Part shown: piece after piece, positions 16,075 to 25,533 of the stretch
Numbering within the stretch: position 1 is the first letter of the stretch
Layout of the letters: every line of letters begins with the position of its first letter
DNA from: Halobacteria archaeon AArc-dxtr1
Lineage (GTDB): Archaea; Halobacteriota; Halobacteria; Halobacteriales; Natrialbaceae
Direction: 5' to 3'
Assembly: GCA_025517425.1 (NCBI GenBank)
Contig: JAOPJY010000005.1
Span: 1-64,000 of the forward strand
Length of the DNA: 64,000 nt
The notes under the pieces: generated by a model
Told to the model about the DNA's origin: nothing
Databases searched by the model: none
The model's input: the letters and a program-made list of their open reading frames with translations, nothing else
Position numbers and translations under genes: made by a program

Positions 16075-17559
16075 TTAGTTCTTGCTCCGGAACTGCTTCA
16101 GCCGTTCGCGGACAACCGCGCTGATAGTCGCCTCTTCGTGGGCTAGATCTTCGAACCGGGAATCCTCACGAATCGTCTCCATAATCGTTTCCGGGTCCTC
16201 GGAGAGGGAGAAATACATATGCACTCCTCTGCCTCGCCCCTTGCCTCGACGCTCGGAGTCCAATACCCCGTACGTACTCTGCTCTGTGACGTGATTTACG
16301 AACGTCTCGCGACTGTACTGATCCGAATCCATCGTATCAGCAATGAATTGGTACGTCTTGAACGTAGGTCCAGCAGGTATCCACTCAGGATGTTCTCTTG
16401 CGTAGTGGGCAGTAGCCGCCACAGCGTAGATGGAGAGTTTCTTTTGAGTGGATATCCCGCTGATATGGCGTAGTTTGCGATTTTCGGTGTATTTCTCCTG
16501 GGCTTCACGGACATCAGTCTCGGTAACAGTGTCAGCTCCACGCCGCTCGGCTAATTCGCCAGCCCATCTGAGGAGATCAATTGCTTTCCGTGCATCTCCA
16601 TGCGTTTGGGATCCGAACGCAGCAACAAGCGGAACGACGTCATCTGTGAGTGAGTCTGGCTTGAAGGCGTCTCGTCGGTTGTGGAGAATACTACGGAGTT
16701 GGTTCGCATCGTAATCGTCGAAGAAGATATCGTCAGGGTTGTAAGAACTCTGTGCGCGGCTGTTGAGGTCCTTCATGAAATCGGCGTAATTCGTGATAGT
16801 CGTGAGTGAGATCGGCCCATCAAAATCGGCGAGTTTTCGAGCCCGTGAAAGCTGGTAGATGAGAGAATTGTACTCTGCTTCCTGATACGGTCCCTCGAGC
16901 ATATCGATTTCATCGAGAATGAAGATGACACCGTCGTAGTACTCGCGCATCAGTTCGTACAGTCGCTCCAGCTTCTGATCCGTTGAGACTCCGGTTTGGG
17001 GAACACCAGGATCAACGCCGAGATCGTCGGCAGCAGCTTTAACTAACCGATAGACAGCCCGATCTGCAGTCTTCGGCCCCTCGCAATTGATTGAAATGAC
17101 CCCGAAGGTCTTGCCTTGAGATTCACACAGTTCGACGATCTGTTTGCAGACTGCATGAATGATGAGCGACTTCCCAGTTCCAGAGGGACCACTCAGAAGC
17201 ATATCTGGGATGCCTTCGTTCTGGAGCACGGGTTTCAGATTGTCGACGACACGGCCCAGTTGGTCATCACGACCGACGATACGATCCTCGTCGATGATGG
17301 TATCTGATCGAACGAGGTCTTTGTTCGCGAAGACCCCCCCAGACGACTCAGTTTGTAGTCGATCCCGGATTGAGATGCCACCACCGTTTGTTGCCTCTTG
17401 AGAAGAATCGGCGAGTTCCGAGCTATCCTCAAACGTCGACTGTGACGTATCTATCTCCTCACCCATCGACTCGGGATTATCAGGAGCAGCAGAGGAGGAT
17501 TTGCGATCCTTTTCACCTTCTGGATGATTCGAACCTGCTCTACGTCCCTTTCGTCCCAT
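16075..17559 (-). CDS. orc1: Orc1/Cdc6 replication initiator
   Basis: 494 residues. AAA+ ATPase of the archaeal Orc1/Cdc6 family: Walker A GPSGTGKS at 124-131, Walker B FILDEIDML near 213-221, sensor 1 (SLTTITNY) near 255, and the C-terminal winged helix that binds origin boxes. About 60 polar N-terminal residues precede the ATPase core, so a later start cannot be excluded; ATG 17559 is the first. The gene is embedded in repeats: four copies after its stop and six or more before its start. It initiates replication at the adjacent origin, and repeats near its promoter suggest autoregulation. Confidence 0.93.
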   Translation of the reverse strand: MGRKGRRAGSNHPEGEKDRKSSSAAPDNPESMGEEIDTSQSTFEDSSELADSSQEATNGGGISIRDRLQTESSGGVFANKDLVRSDTIIDEDRIVGRDDQLGRVVDNLKPVLQNEGIPDMLLSGPSGTGKSLIIHAVCKQIVELCESQGKTFGVISINCEGPKTADRAVYRLVKAAADDLGVDPGVPQTGVSTDQKLERLYELMREYYDGVIFILDEIDMLEGPYQEAEYNSLIYQLSRARKLADFDGPISLTTITNYADFMKDLNSRAQSSYNPDDIFFDDYDANQLRSILHNRRDAFKPDSLTDDVVPLVAAFGSQTHGDARKAIDLLRWAGELAERRGADTVTETDVREAQEKYTENRKLRHISGISTQKKLSIYAVAATAHYAREHPEWIPAGPTFKTYQFIADTMDSDQYSRETFVNHVTEQSTYGVLDSERRGKGRGRGVHMYFSLSEDPETIMETIREDSRFEDLAHEEATISAVVRERLKQFRSKN

Positions 17560-17689
17560 TATGAACCCCCTCGAACTCTGGGTATAAAAATGTGGACCCT
17601 TGTGGAGTTGTAACCGGATGAAAACAGGCTATCTAACAACTACAGCCGTGTATTCCCGAAACGAGTCAGATACCGTCTTCGGCATCTAA

Positions 17690-17952
17690 CACCCTCCGTT
17701 TTCGAGTTGTAAGGGATCGCCAGGAATCTCTATCGTCGAACTCCCTCGATGACCCAGACCCCCTGTTTTCGAGTTGTAAGACTTCGAGGAGCGTCATCAC
17801 ACCTGGTTCGATTCTCCCACCCACCCCATTTTCGAGTTGTAAGTAACAGTGAGTCGCACAGAGTATAGAAACAAATCAGTATCGTCTGAATTTTGCGAAT
17901 GATGCTTAGGGTGAAACGGTGTATCCCACACCCTCCGTTTTCGAGTAGTAAG
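17690..17952 (+). repeat. Right origin repeat cluster (four Orc-box-like repeats)
   Basis: Copies at 17690-17713, 17757-17780, 17821-17843 and 17929-17952, all in the same orientation as the left cluster; conserved core TTTTCGAGTWGTAAG preceded by CACCC or longer C runs. The first lies about 130 bases before the orc1 start codon, so these repeats share the region with its promoter. Confidence 0.8.
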
Positions 17953-18066
17953 CGCCAGAATTGTCGTGAAAGGGCAACGCTCGTAGGAGCAGTTCACGAA
18001 TGAGAGTAATACCGGTTTACAAATACGATGGTTGGTGAAGTTCGTGTGGTGTACTCGATCATTCTA

Positions 18067-18457
18067 CCCCCTCCCCCCTTTTTCGAGTTGTAAGTCGCCG
18101 GGTACAGACCACTCCAGACGCCATGGAGTGAGAATGGAATTCACAAAATAGGACGTAGAGGTGATGAAACGTGGTAATTCCCGGGATCGGAACCATGTGC
18201 GAAATTAGGGAAATCTCTATACCTAGAGATTTTAATCTTTTAACTGAGATAGAAGAATCCTTTCTTTTGTCTCTAATACGGATATGGTTAGATAACGCTC
18301 AATATAAACTTTCGCATTCCTAGTTGTAAGTTATAGAAGGGGATGTTCAGGTCTTCTATCGCGTGTATATGCCATAATCGGCTGTTTTGCAGTCCCTCTT
18401 CCTGTTCACCCCCTCCCCGTCGTCACGAGTTTACAACTCGAAAAAGGGGGGAGGGGG
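18067..18457. other. Candidate replication origin core: inverted Orc boxes around an AT-rich segment
   Basis: An unusually long box (CCCCCTCCCCCC, TTTTT, CGAGTTGTAA) at 18067-18092 is repeated in the opposite orientation at 18431-18457. Between them, about 18190-18350 is the most AT-rich stretch near the initiator, containing a 9-bp hairpin AAATCTCTA/TAGAGATTT at 18211-18232 and a degenerate box (TAGTTGTAAG) at 18321-18330. Paired inverted boxes flanking an AT-rich unwinding segment beside orc1/cdc6 is the standard haloarchaeal origin layout. The gap 17560-18422 contains no gene that I see. Confidence 0.75.
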
Positions 18458-18895
18458 TTCGTAAGGCCCAGTCCGTGATACCGACTACACATGTTCCATT
18501 GAGCTCACGTCGGATGTCGTTCTGATTCCAGTCAAGGGGAAACAGTATGCTCTCGATCGCTCTGACGGGCTCCGTCTCGTAGTATGATGGATCGTACGAA
18601 TCAATCTCTTCGTGGGCCAGCGCACCCCGCTCTTGCGAGGCCTTCTCGTCGTCGACGACCACGTACTCGATGTCCTGTCTTGGATGGACAGCGAGGTCTT
18701 GATCGTGGGCTCGTTTCAGCGCCGCACGTTCTGCGTGTTCTGGCTGTAACCTTCGAGTGGTTTGGAGACACGATTCCGTTCGACGAGTTCCTTGACTGGC
18801 ACTGTTCCAGCGTGGAGTCGTCTGATGGCGTCCTGGAGACAGTCGAGCACTGCTTCCGGCGACCGGGTCGCATCGAACCGTTCGGGACAGGACCG
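18423..18895 (-). pseudogene. C-terminal remnant of a family B DNA polymerase
   Basis: Minus-strand reading gives CPERFDATRSPEAVLDCLQD, then ELVERNRVSKPLEGYSQNTQ, a frameshift near 18718-18735, and AALKRAHDQDLAVHPRQDIE with YVVVDDEKASQERGALAHEE and EIDSYDPSYYETEPVRAIES. These are the thumb and C-terminal blocks of archaeal PolB (SKPLEEY, GQDVEYVVVDD, DSYDADFY in family members as I remember them). Only the last 150 or so codons remain, without the exonuclease or catalytic parts, and its end runs into an Orc box. It is a truncated, frameshifted relic of a plasmid polB. Confidence 0.75.
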
Positions 18896-19129
18896 CTAAA
18901 CGTCCTCGATGAACGGCGGGGTTGATCGCTGCCGGACTTCGATCCCTCTAATCTTGAAATCGTCTTTGCCAGCGACTTTCCCGACGTACTTCGTAAACGC
19001 GCCGGCGTCGTCATCGAAGAGAGCGACGATTTCGCCGTGTCGCCCGTGGAACCGGTTGTAGTCCGGATCCGTCTCATCAGGTATATCGATTCGGACACGG
19101 TTACCCTCCTCGAACTGATGGTCCGTCAT
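18896..19129 (-). CDS. Small KOW/SH3-like domain protein
   Basis: 77 residues from ATG 19129 (MTDHQFEEGNRVRIDIPDET). The sequence EEGNRVRIDIPDETDPDYNR and HGRHGEIVALFDDDAG is the beginning of a KOW/SH3-like beta barrel, as seen in RNA- or protein-binding domains. The ATG overlaps the stop of the upstream membrane protein gene by four bases, so the pair is coupled. Its stop lies directly at the edge of the polB remnant, so the gene may once have been longer. Confidence 0.6.
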   Translation of the reverse strand: MTDHQFEEGNRVRIDIPDETDPDYNRFHGRHGEIVALFDDDAGAFTKYVGKVAGKDDFKIRGIEVRQRSTPPFIEDV

Positions 19130-20850
19130 TCTCGCTCTCGAAGGTATTCCGTTCGTTTGTGGACCTCTTCCTCGAACTCGACGAGCCACTCCTCGAATGG
19201 CGTGTCTTCCTCTTCAGTGCTAAGGAACCGTTCAATGAATCCCTCATCTGTATCTGTCGACGACGGGTCAACGGTCCGGACCGAGATGTTTTGCCCCTCC
19301 GGCTGTTCGCCCGCCTTCAGGAGTTCGAATGCCCTATCGACGATGGCCGGATCGTAGTCCAGTCGGAGACGTCCGAGATTGTTCGTCCACATCCCGAGAC
19401 GGCCGTCCTCGAGCTGGTCAACGCGATACGCGAGCTGAATCGTCGTCATACTGCAGAGCGTTGCCAGATTGTCGATACCAGCATCAGCAGCGCACTGCGT
19501 GATCCGCTTCCAGCCGTCGTCGATTGACCCCTCCACAAACGGGTACTCCTCTTCCGAGACGCGATACCGCAGAACCGTCTCTGTGAAGCTGGCGTATTCA
19601 CGCCAACAGTGCCGGAGAGGTTCCGCTTCATCAGGAAGCGTCCACTTCCGTCCCTCAGTTGGGGAAATCCAATTGATGTTCTGATCTTGTACAGCGGGGC
19701 CGTACCGGTCGACAAGAGCTTCGAATATTTCGACGATTTCTCGGCTGTAGTAGTCTCCAACGACGTGGTGAGTCACGTTCGAATCCGGCCGGCGTCGCAA
19801 GAGGAGCTTCATTTGGAAATTCAGTGGATGGAAGACCGCTCGAAATGTCGAATTATCGGCGTCGCTTGCTGTGGCTTTCGTTAGTTCGAGCAGTGACTCT
19901 TTGACCGGACTTCGAAGGCGGTTTCCCTCCCATGTCAGGGGCGCCGCATCGAACGCGTCTCCGAGTCCCTCAGCAGTGTCCTTGGCGATGTCAGTAAAGC
20001 CGCGGTCGAGCCCGTCGACAGCGACCGCCTCGACATCGTCGACAGCATCCGAAATCAGATCGTATTGCTCGTGAGTGTATGCCTGCTCCAAGATCGGCGG
20101 GACATACTCCGTGAGAACCTCGGTCGAAACGGCCGATGCGTACTGGGCGGCGTCTTCCTCGGAGTGCTCACCCTCGAGGTACCCGAACGTCCGGGTGAGA
20201 ACCGTCCGAAGTCCGTCGATCCCTTGTTCTGCGGTTTGGTATTCGCCCAGCTCGATGGCTCGAGCAATCGTTCGGTACAGTGGCCGAATTGGATGTACCT
20301 CGATTTCGGTGAACGCCGTAGCCGTCGCTGGAAGGTATTCGTCCGGTGCGAGTTCCCGCTCAACCAACACCGAGATGAGATCGTCGGGAGAACTGCGCTG
20401 GATCATCAACTGGATGAATTGGTAGAGCGCAAACGTTGAGACGGCAGCAAGCGCAAATGCGATCCCGACGGCTGCGTTCATTAGGCGGCTGTTCTGTACC
20501 GGGAGCAGATATACGACGAGGAGGTTGAACGCGATGGCGCCAACGAAGAGCACGAACGTCGTGCGGAACAACGGCTCCTTGACGAACAGCGAGGTGAGGC
20601 GGGCTGAATACCGCGTTACAACGAGTTGCAGGGCGACGACGGTCACGGAGAATACGATTGCCAGAACTGAGGCTTCTGCCGTCGCCAAGGTGGTCAGCAA
20701 TGCTCTGATATTCTCGCTTTCGACAGCGGGGTTGAGGAGAGCAGCCAGCGTCGCGAACACCGCAGCCGTAGTTAGTGCAAGGAGGGCATATCGAACTATG
20801 AGAGGGTGAGCCCATGTCAGGAGCATTCCTCCCCAATTCCGATCATTCAT
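19126..20850 (-). CDS. DUF2254-like membrane protein
   Basis: 574 residues. Four hydrophobic segments in the first 150 residues (about 15-40, 55-80, 98-118, 125-148) with the block LATAEASVLAIVFSVTVVAL and VTRYSARL typical of DUF2254 membrane proteins. The remaining 420 residues are a soluble acidic domain without recognised motifs. Such proteins are predicted channels or sensors; the function is not known. It overlaps the KOW-like gene by four bases. The 206 bases upstream (20851-21056) are AT-rich and probably contain its promoter. Confidence 0.8.
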   Translation of the reverse strand: MNDRNWGGMLLTWAHPLIVRYALLALTTAAVFATLAALLNPAVESENIRALLTTLATAEASVLAIVFSVTVVALQLVVTRYSARLTSLFVKEPLFRTTFVLFVGAIAFNLLVVYLLPVQNSRLMNAAVGIAFALAAVSTFALYQFIQLMIQRSSPDDLISVLVERELAPDEYLPATATAFTEIEVHPIRPLYRTIARAIELGEYQTAEQGIDGLRTVLTRTFGYLEGEHSEEDAAQYASAVSTEVLTEYVPPILEQAYTHEQYDLISDAVDDVEAVAVDGLDRGFTDIAKDTAEGLGDAFDAAPLTWEGNRLRSPVKESLLELTKATASDADNSTFRAVFHPLNFQMKLLLRRRPDSNVTHHVVGDYYSREIVEIFEALVDRYGPAVQDQNINWISPTEGRKWTLPDEAEPLRHCWREYASFTETVLRYRVSEEEYPFVEGSIDDGWKRITQCAADAGIDNLATLCSMTTIQLAYRVDQLEDGRLGMWTNNLGRLRLDYDPAIVDRAFELLKAGEQPEGQNISVRTVDPSSTDTDEGFIERFLSTEEEDTPFEEWLVEFEEEVHKRTEYLRERE

Positions 20851-21056
20851 ACACTCGTTCTCATACAGGCTTCCTCACTACCCCTACATAATTCTGTAAT
20901 GTCTCGTACTCGCAATCCTATCAAAACAAATATAAAAATTGTTCCGAATAGTTTGGTAAGATCATCGCGTACTGTGAGCCCGAATTGTAATATTGAGCAA
21001 TCACTAAAGTACTATTGACCAACTAACGAACGAAGGAACGTACGCAGAGCTGATTT

Positions 21057-22535
21057 CTAATCACCAGAAACCATCTCGTCAACCCTGGAATCGATTACCG
21101 TTTGATTGACAGTCTGAATTGAGTCGTTGGGTGCGTCAAGTAACGCCGAATAGGCGATGATAACCTGCGCCAAGTACCAACGAACGTCTTTGAGATACGC
21201 TCGAGATTTATCCGGACCAGGGTGGTCTACAGACAACTCCTCCGAAAGACTCGTATCGTTGTGGACAATTCGATTTCGGATGTGCCGTACTCCTTCTAGG
21301 AACGATCGCACCTCATCGAGGTTGCAATCGTCCTGGTCACGGAGGAGAGCTGCAGCTCGGTTCGGAAGAGCTAAGGCTGGATCACCCCGGATCAGCGTGG
21401 TCTCGAATCCGAGAAAAGCATCCACGATCTGGTCTTCGGACGACGACCGCTCGTACATTCGGTTGAATCGAGTGAGACACCGATAGAGCGTATTAGCCAT
21501 CTCACCTTCCAACGTACAGTACGGCCCGATTTGCTGCCAATGCTCACGGAGAGCATCTTGTTCAGCTTCCGGGAGTTCGACCGGGTCACGATGAAAAGAT
21601 TTTCCGCGTTGCCGAAAATCTGGAATGATCACCCGATCGACGTCGACACTGATACCGCGATACGTCTTCCAAGAATCACGGAGGAGGTACCCCGGACCAA
21701 GCCCGGCGTAGTCTTTCGGAGCCCAAAGCCGGAGCGCTGTGACGACTTGCTTCGCGATTTCGGCTGCTTCGGAAAGCGCTTGGTTTCCAGTCCAGCTGAG
21801 GTCGAGGCCCGTATGCTCGGAGTTGTGTTTCGTGGGACGGTAGGTGACTTCGAACTCAACCTCGAGAGTCGTTGCCCACCCGAGTCGTTTCTGGGTTTGA
21901 TCCGGTCTAGTAATCATACCGGGCGTGCCGTACGTCTGCATCGCCGTCATCTCGAAGTCAGAGATCCGTGAGAGTAGTAGATCGTCGGTGAGGGACGCCA
22001 CATACTCGCCGTTATCGATCGAGTCATCGAGGGGTTCAAGCGTTAGCTGAAATCTATTTCTGAAATCGTTGGGTCGCAGAATCACTCGCGGGAGTGGGAA
22101 CACGACTCGGTGGAGGTGGGTACTCTCGTAGAGCGGAGCGAAGTGATCCTCGTAGGCGGTGTCAAATGCGTCTTCGTCGAACGTCACGGCGCCGGCGTAA
22201 TCTAGTGTGAGCTTCGCGAGTTTGAAGATGCGTTTGCGGTGGAGGCTTTGTTCGATGTCGTCGCGACGATGCGGACAAAATGAAAGTTCGTCGTCGATGA
22301 GTGACCCGGCTAGATCACTGAAATAGAAGTGTTTGAATCGGTTCGTGTCACGGACAATCTTCGAGGGCTGTTCGACGGTGTACTCGTATTTCCGGTCGCG
22401 AAACGTATTGGACTCGGTGATTGTCGTTGTGGGGTGTTGGTCGTAGGTATCCTTAGTGTAGTCCTGAACGTCCGCGACGAAAGACTCAACCGCGTCACGA
22501 ATATGTGGATACGCCTGTGCCGCCAGTGAAGCCAT
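21057..22535 (-). CDS. HEPN (ApeA-like) protein
   Basis: 492 residues. The first 330 residues are not recognised. The C-terminal region (DAFLGFETTLIRGDPALALP, then VRHIRNRIVHNDTSL) is a HEPN domain with the RNRIVH motif (R-x4-H, near residue 420) that forms the RNase active site in this superfamily. Similar ApeA-type proteins act as anti-phage ribonucleases. The gene stands alone with no obvious antitoxin. A second, unrelated HEPN protein lies at 33481-34848. Confidence 0.7.
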   Translation of the reverse strand: MASLAAQAYPHIRDAVESFVADVQDYTKDTYDQHPTTTITESNTFRDRKYEYTVEQPSKIVRDTNRFKHFYFSDLAGSLIDDELSFCPHRRDDIEQSLHRKRIFKLAKLTLDYAGAVTFDEDAFDTAYEDHFAPLYESTHLHRVVFPLPRVILRPNDFRNRFQLTLEPLDDSIDNGEYVASLTDDLLLSRISDFEMTAMQTYGTPGMITRPDQTQKRLGWATTLEVEFEVTYRPTKHNSEHTGLDLSWTGNQALSEAAEIAKQVVTALRLWAPKDYAGLGPGYLLRDSWKTYRGISVDVDRVIIPDFRQRGKSFHRDPVELPEAEQDALREHWQQIGPYCTLEGEMANTLYRCLTRFNRMYERSSSEDQIVDAFLGFETTLIRGDPALALPNRAAALLRDQDDCNLDEVRSFLEGVRHIRNRIVHNDTSLSEELSVDHPGPDKSRAYLKDVRWYLAQVIIAYSALLDAPNDSIQTVNQTVIDSRVDEMVSGD

Positions 22536-22603
22536 CTGATCTATGGGTGCGTAGTTGGTTCTTTGATGTAAATCTGCGGTTGACTTACCTGAAAGGTATA
22601 ATC

Positions 22604-22837
22604 CTAACTATCGAGTTCCTCCTCAGCAATTTCGAGTAGCTTCTGGAGTCGCCCGTTGAGTTCGTCTTCCAACTCGGTGTGGAGAGATTCGTCGTACATT
22701 CGTAGGGTGCGAAAAAGACCAATGGCGGCCAGCCAGTCGCGGAACTGATGTTTGTTCATATCTTCAACAGGCGTGTCTAATGCGGTAGAAGTTGAACCAG
22801 CCGCCCAAAGTTGGAGTAGATCTAAATCCCTTACCAT
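22604..22837 (-). pseudogene. Truncated paralogue of the zinc-ribbon protein at 50679
   Basis: 77 codons beginning MVRDLDLLQLWAAGSTSTAL. They align along their length with the C-terminal half of the 170-residue protein at 50679-51191 (MVNDLDLLHLWAARSNTDSL; both share FRDWLAAIG, LHTE and EELD). The zinc ribbon and the first half are missing, and the break lies three bases from the left end of the IS66 remnant, so the element or a deletion linked to it probably removed them. It may still be translated from the internal ATG. Confidence 0.7.
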
Positions 22838-22840
22838 CGC

Positions 22841-23470
22841 CGTACGTGTTTACCCCCAGAACGATTTCGCCACTCTCTCGTAAGTTGCTCCTGACCTGAT
22901 GGTATAGCAATGCAGACGACAGGGTGTTTTCCGAGGGACGGTCTCCCTGCCGGAGACCGTCCCGTGTCGTCTGCACTGGTTGAGGGGGAGTTGTGATGGT
23001 CACTGACGAGAAAGTGGAGCAATTGCTTGAGCGGATCACTGCTCTCCAGACTCGGCTGGAGATCGACTTGACACTGTGCGAGCGAGCAGAACTACAGCGT
23101 GTAGGACGGAGAGAGCTTGAATCGCTGATTGATAGCTCAGTTTACGACGGACCAGTGGCAGCACTCCTCGGAAAAATTGAAGGAGGGCTTGACCACTGGC
23201 TCACCTTTGTCGGTGAGCCAGCGGTCTCTCCAACGAACAACGCTGCCGAAAACGCGCTTCGTGAACCGATCGTCCTCCGGAAGCTCATCGGAACGCTTCG
23301 GAACGACCGGGGGTATGTTTGTTCACGAGACACTGCTGTCTCTGCTGGCTCCAAGTCGCCAGCAGGGACGCAATCCATACGATGAACTCAAGCGAGTCGC
23401 TCGGAACAACGAGATGATTTCACGGGCTCACGCCGTGCCAGCTGTTGCAACCTCGGGGTGAACACGTACG
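22841..23470 (+). mobile_element. Internally deleted IS66-family element
   Basis: The ends are inverted repeats: CGTACGTGTTTACCCC at 22841-22856 and GGGGTGAACACGTACG at 23455-23470 (15 of 16 positions match). Between them is only the last part of an IS66 transposase, while the family's elements are usually over 2 kb with three genes. No 8-bp target duplication is visible, so flanking DNA has been rearranged. Confidence 0.75.
22996..23461 (+). pseudogene. IS66 transposase C-terminal fragment, frameshifted
   Basis: The reading LEIDLTLCERAELQRVGRRE, then LLGKIEGGLDHWLTFVGEPA and PTNNAAENALREPIVLRKLI belongs to the IS66 TnpC core and ends the DDE domain. After GTLRNDRG the frame shifts near 23311 into FVHETLLSLLAPSRQQGRNP and NNEMISRAHAVPAV, the normal family end. 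The extra base and the missing 5' two thirds make it non-functional. Confidence 0.8.
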
Positions 23471-23622
23471 AGTGAGGTATCATCGTTGACCCAGTGTCGG
23501 GAGTAACTGGAATGCCGATGGGGGGGTTGCTATCGACATCTAATTAAGCGCTCGTTTGATTGCTGTTCAACCTATAACATAGTATGAAAGTTTTATCTCA
23601 ATAGATTCTATTGACAGTACAT

Positions 23623-25533
23623 ATGATGGAGACGCTTGAGGACTTTGTCTCAAAACTTAACGAGCGGGCGTTTCTTCCAGGCCTGCAGCGAGAGTTCGTC
23701 TGGGACGAAGAGCAGATTGCAATGCTGTTCGACTCATTCATCCGCGGGTACCCTGTCGGTCAGGTAACCCTATGGGATATCGATAGTGCTGAAGACAACT
23801 TCACCACGTACGAATTCATTCGTAAGTACATTGATGGCGATGGACGGGTACCTCGACGAGTTCGCGACCGTGACGCCCGACGCTATAACAAGCGCGTTGC
23901 AGTTGAGGATATTATCTGCGATTATCTCGTCATTGATGGGCAACAGCGGCTTAATTCGGCATATGTTGGCCTCTGTGGTTCGTTGTACACGTACTCGGGT
24001 GGGAGTGCCGGCAGCCGGGCAGACGAACGGTTCTGGAGCGAGAAATTTCTCTGTATCAACCTACTCGGCAGCCCCGAGTACCACGACGCCGATGGGCTAG
24101 GGCTCGCAGGAGACTATGAATTCGAATTCCGGGCGACGGATGCTCTAGATCCCGAAAGCGAGATCGGCTACGAAAAGATGTCAATGAGCGACGGTGACAT
24201 CCATCGTCTGTGGTTTCCCGTTCACGAATTCGTCACCGAGGGTGGCGCGGAACGGGAGACAAGCACGGTGGACCACGAAGTGGAACAACAGATTGAGAAC
24301 CTAGAACTGAGTGCAACGGGACCACAGAGGCGGGCGCTGCACCGCGTGGCGCAACGGGTCGTCACGAAATTCCGCCAAAATGTGCTGGGCTACGAACTTC
24401 CGAGTACGACGGTCAAGTACTCCTCTCAGGAGGTTCATACGATCTTCTCGCGTATCAACTTAGCCGGTGAGAGTCCCCAACCCTACCAGTACACCCAATC
24501 GTTGCTAGCCACCTACTGTCCGTACACTGAAGAAGATGCGTTCCATCCACGCGAGAAATTAAAATCACATATCGAAACACTGTCCGACCGTCATCCTGAT
24601 TTCGAGACGGAGATTACGAGACAGTTCCTCACCCGCTGCTTGATTTATCTGATTAACGAAGATCTCCTTCAGACTACGGTCGAAGCCTTCTCGAAAGACG
24701 AGGAGGTGAAGGACATGCGCAACAAGTGGATCGCCCCCGATGACATGGGGAACCCACACGGCCGCTTCGAAACGGCCATCGACAGAGGGTTTCAAACGGT
24801 CGGTAACGTAGGACTGGCGCCAAAGTCGATGCCGAGTATACTTCTCGTCGCCCTCCTGGCAAAATTCTACTATGAGAATCCTGACGCCGAAGTCAACGAA
24901 GCGAACGAACGAGCTGCATTCCTCTTTGTTGCCAAGTCCCAGCTGCTCAATGCGTTAACCGGCTCACAAGCCCGATCTATGGCCCAATCACTGTCTGACC
25001 TTCGGCCGGAAGACGGCTTTGAGACCTTCCCAGGTGACCAATTGCTTGATGATCTTGACCTCCACCTCACCGCCGAACACGTCGACAAAGCCGTCGAGAA
25101 CGCACGCTACGACAATGGGGCGAGCGAGGGTGATACGTTCACCCACAAAGGCGTCGCGGCAATCCTCGCGCTGCTTGATGAAGGGCACGCTGATCTTGAT
25201 ATTGAGCGGCTCAGCGTGGATCATATCTATCCGCAAGCATGTGCTGATGATATCCCAACGGTGGGTTCCGATAGTGACAGCGTCAAGATCCACCGCATTG
25301 GTAACCTTCAGCTCCTCGACGCTGCAGAGAACCGTCGGAAGGGCGATACACTCCCCGAAGAATGGCTCAGCGGACTTGGTGAGGCCGAAGCGGATCACTA
25401 TCGCATTGTGAATCGCTACCCCGAGGGCATCACCCCGACGCTAGAAAACTACCAAAAATTCGTCGAGCGACGAGAATCTGCGATGAAAGAGGCGCTCAAG
25501 GAGAAATACGCCGCGTCGGCGGTCGAACCGTAG
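23623..25533 (+). CDS. GmrSD-like DUF262/DUF1524 type IV restriction enzyme
   Basis: 636 residues from ATG 23623. DUF262 N-terminal domain with LQREFVWDEEQIAMLFDSFI and YPVGQVTLWD, and the nucleotide-binding DGQQRL near residue 107; the middle is helical. The C-terminus is a DUF1524 HNH nuclease with VDHIYPQ near 533 and IGNLQLL/N-rich motif near 560 (IHRIGNLQLLDAAENRRKGD). GmrS and GmrD domains fused in one chain are typical of enzymes that cut modified DNA in an NTP-dependent way. A TTTTATCT box at 23590-23597 fits a leaderless promoter. Confidence 0.85.
   Translation: MMETLEDFVSKLNERAFLPGLQREFVWDEEQIAMLFDSFIRGYPVGQVTLWDIDSAEDNFTTYEFIRKYIDGDGRVPRRVRDRDARRYNKRVAVEDIICDYLVIDGQQRLNSAYVGLCGSLYTYSGGSAGSRADERFWSEKFLCINLLGSPEYHDADGLGLAGDYEFEFRATDALDPESEIGYEKMSMSDGDIHRLWFPVHEFVTEGGAERETSTVDHEVEQQIENLELSATGPQRRALHRVAQRVVTKFRQNVLGYELPSTTVKYSSQEVHTIFSRINLAGESPQPYQYTQSLLATYCPYTEEDAFHPREKLKSHIETLSDRHPDFETEITRQFLTRCLIYLINEDLLQTTVEAFSKDEEVKDMRNKWIAPDDMGNPHGRFETAIDRGFQTVGNVGLAPKSMPSILLVALLAKFYYENPDAEVNEANERAAFLFVAKSQLLNALTGSQARSMAQSLSDLRPEDGFETFPGDQLLDDLDLHLTAEHVDKAVENARYDNGASEGDTFTHKGVAAILALLDEGHADLDIERLSVDHIYPQACADDIPTVGSDSDSVKIHRIGNLQLLDAAENRRKGDTLPEEWLSGLGEAEADHYRIVNRYPEGITPTLENYQKFVERRESAMKEALKEKYAASAVEP

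Noticed and set aside
15858-18457. Possible CRISPR array
   Set aside because: Repeats are irregularly spaced, occur in both orientations, flank orc1/cdc6 and have no uniform spacers; they fit origin boxes.
18601-19098. 165-residue open frame on the minus strand
   Set aside because: It runs across the KOW-like gene and the polB remnant in another frame and is rich in Arg/Ser, the composition of an out-of-frame haloarchaeal reading.
22841-23470. 8-bp target duplication of the IS66 remnant
   Set aside because: The flanks (CCATCGC on the left, AGTGAGGT on the right) do not match.
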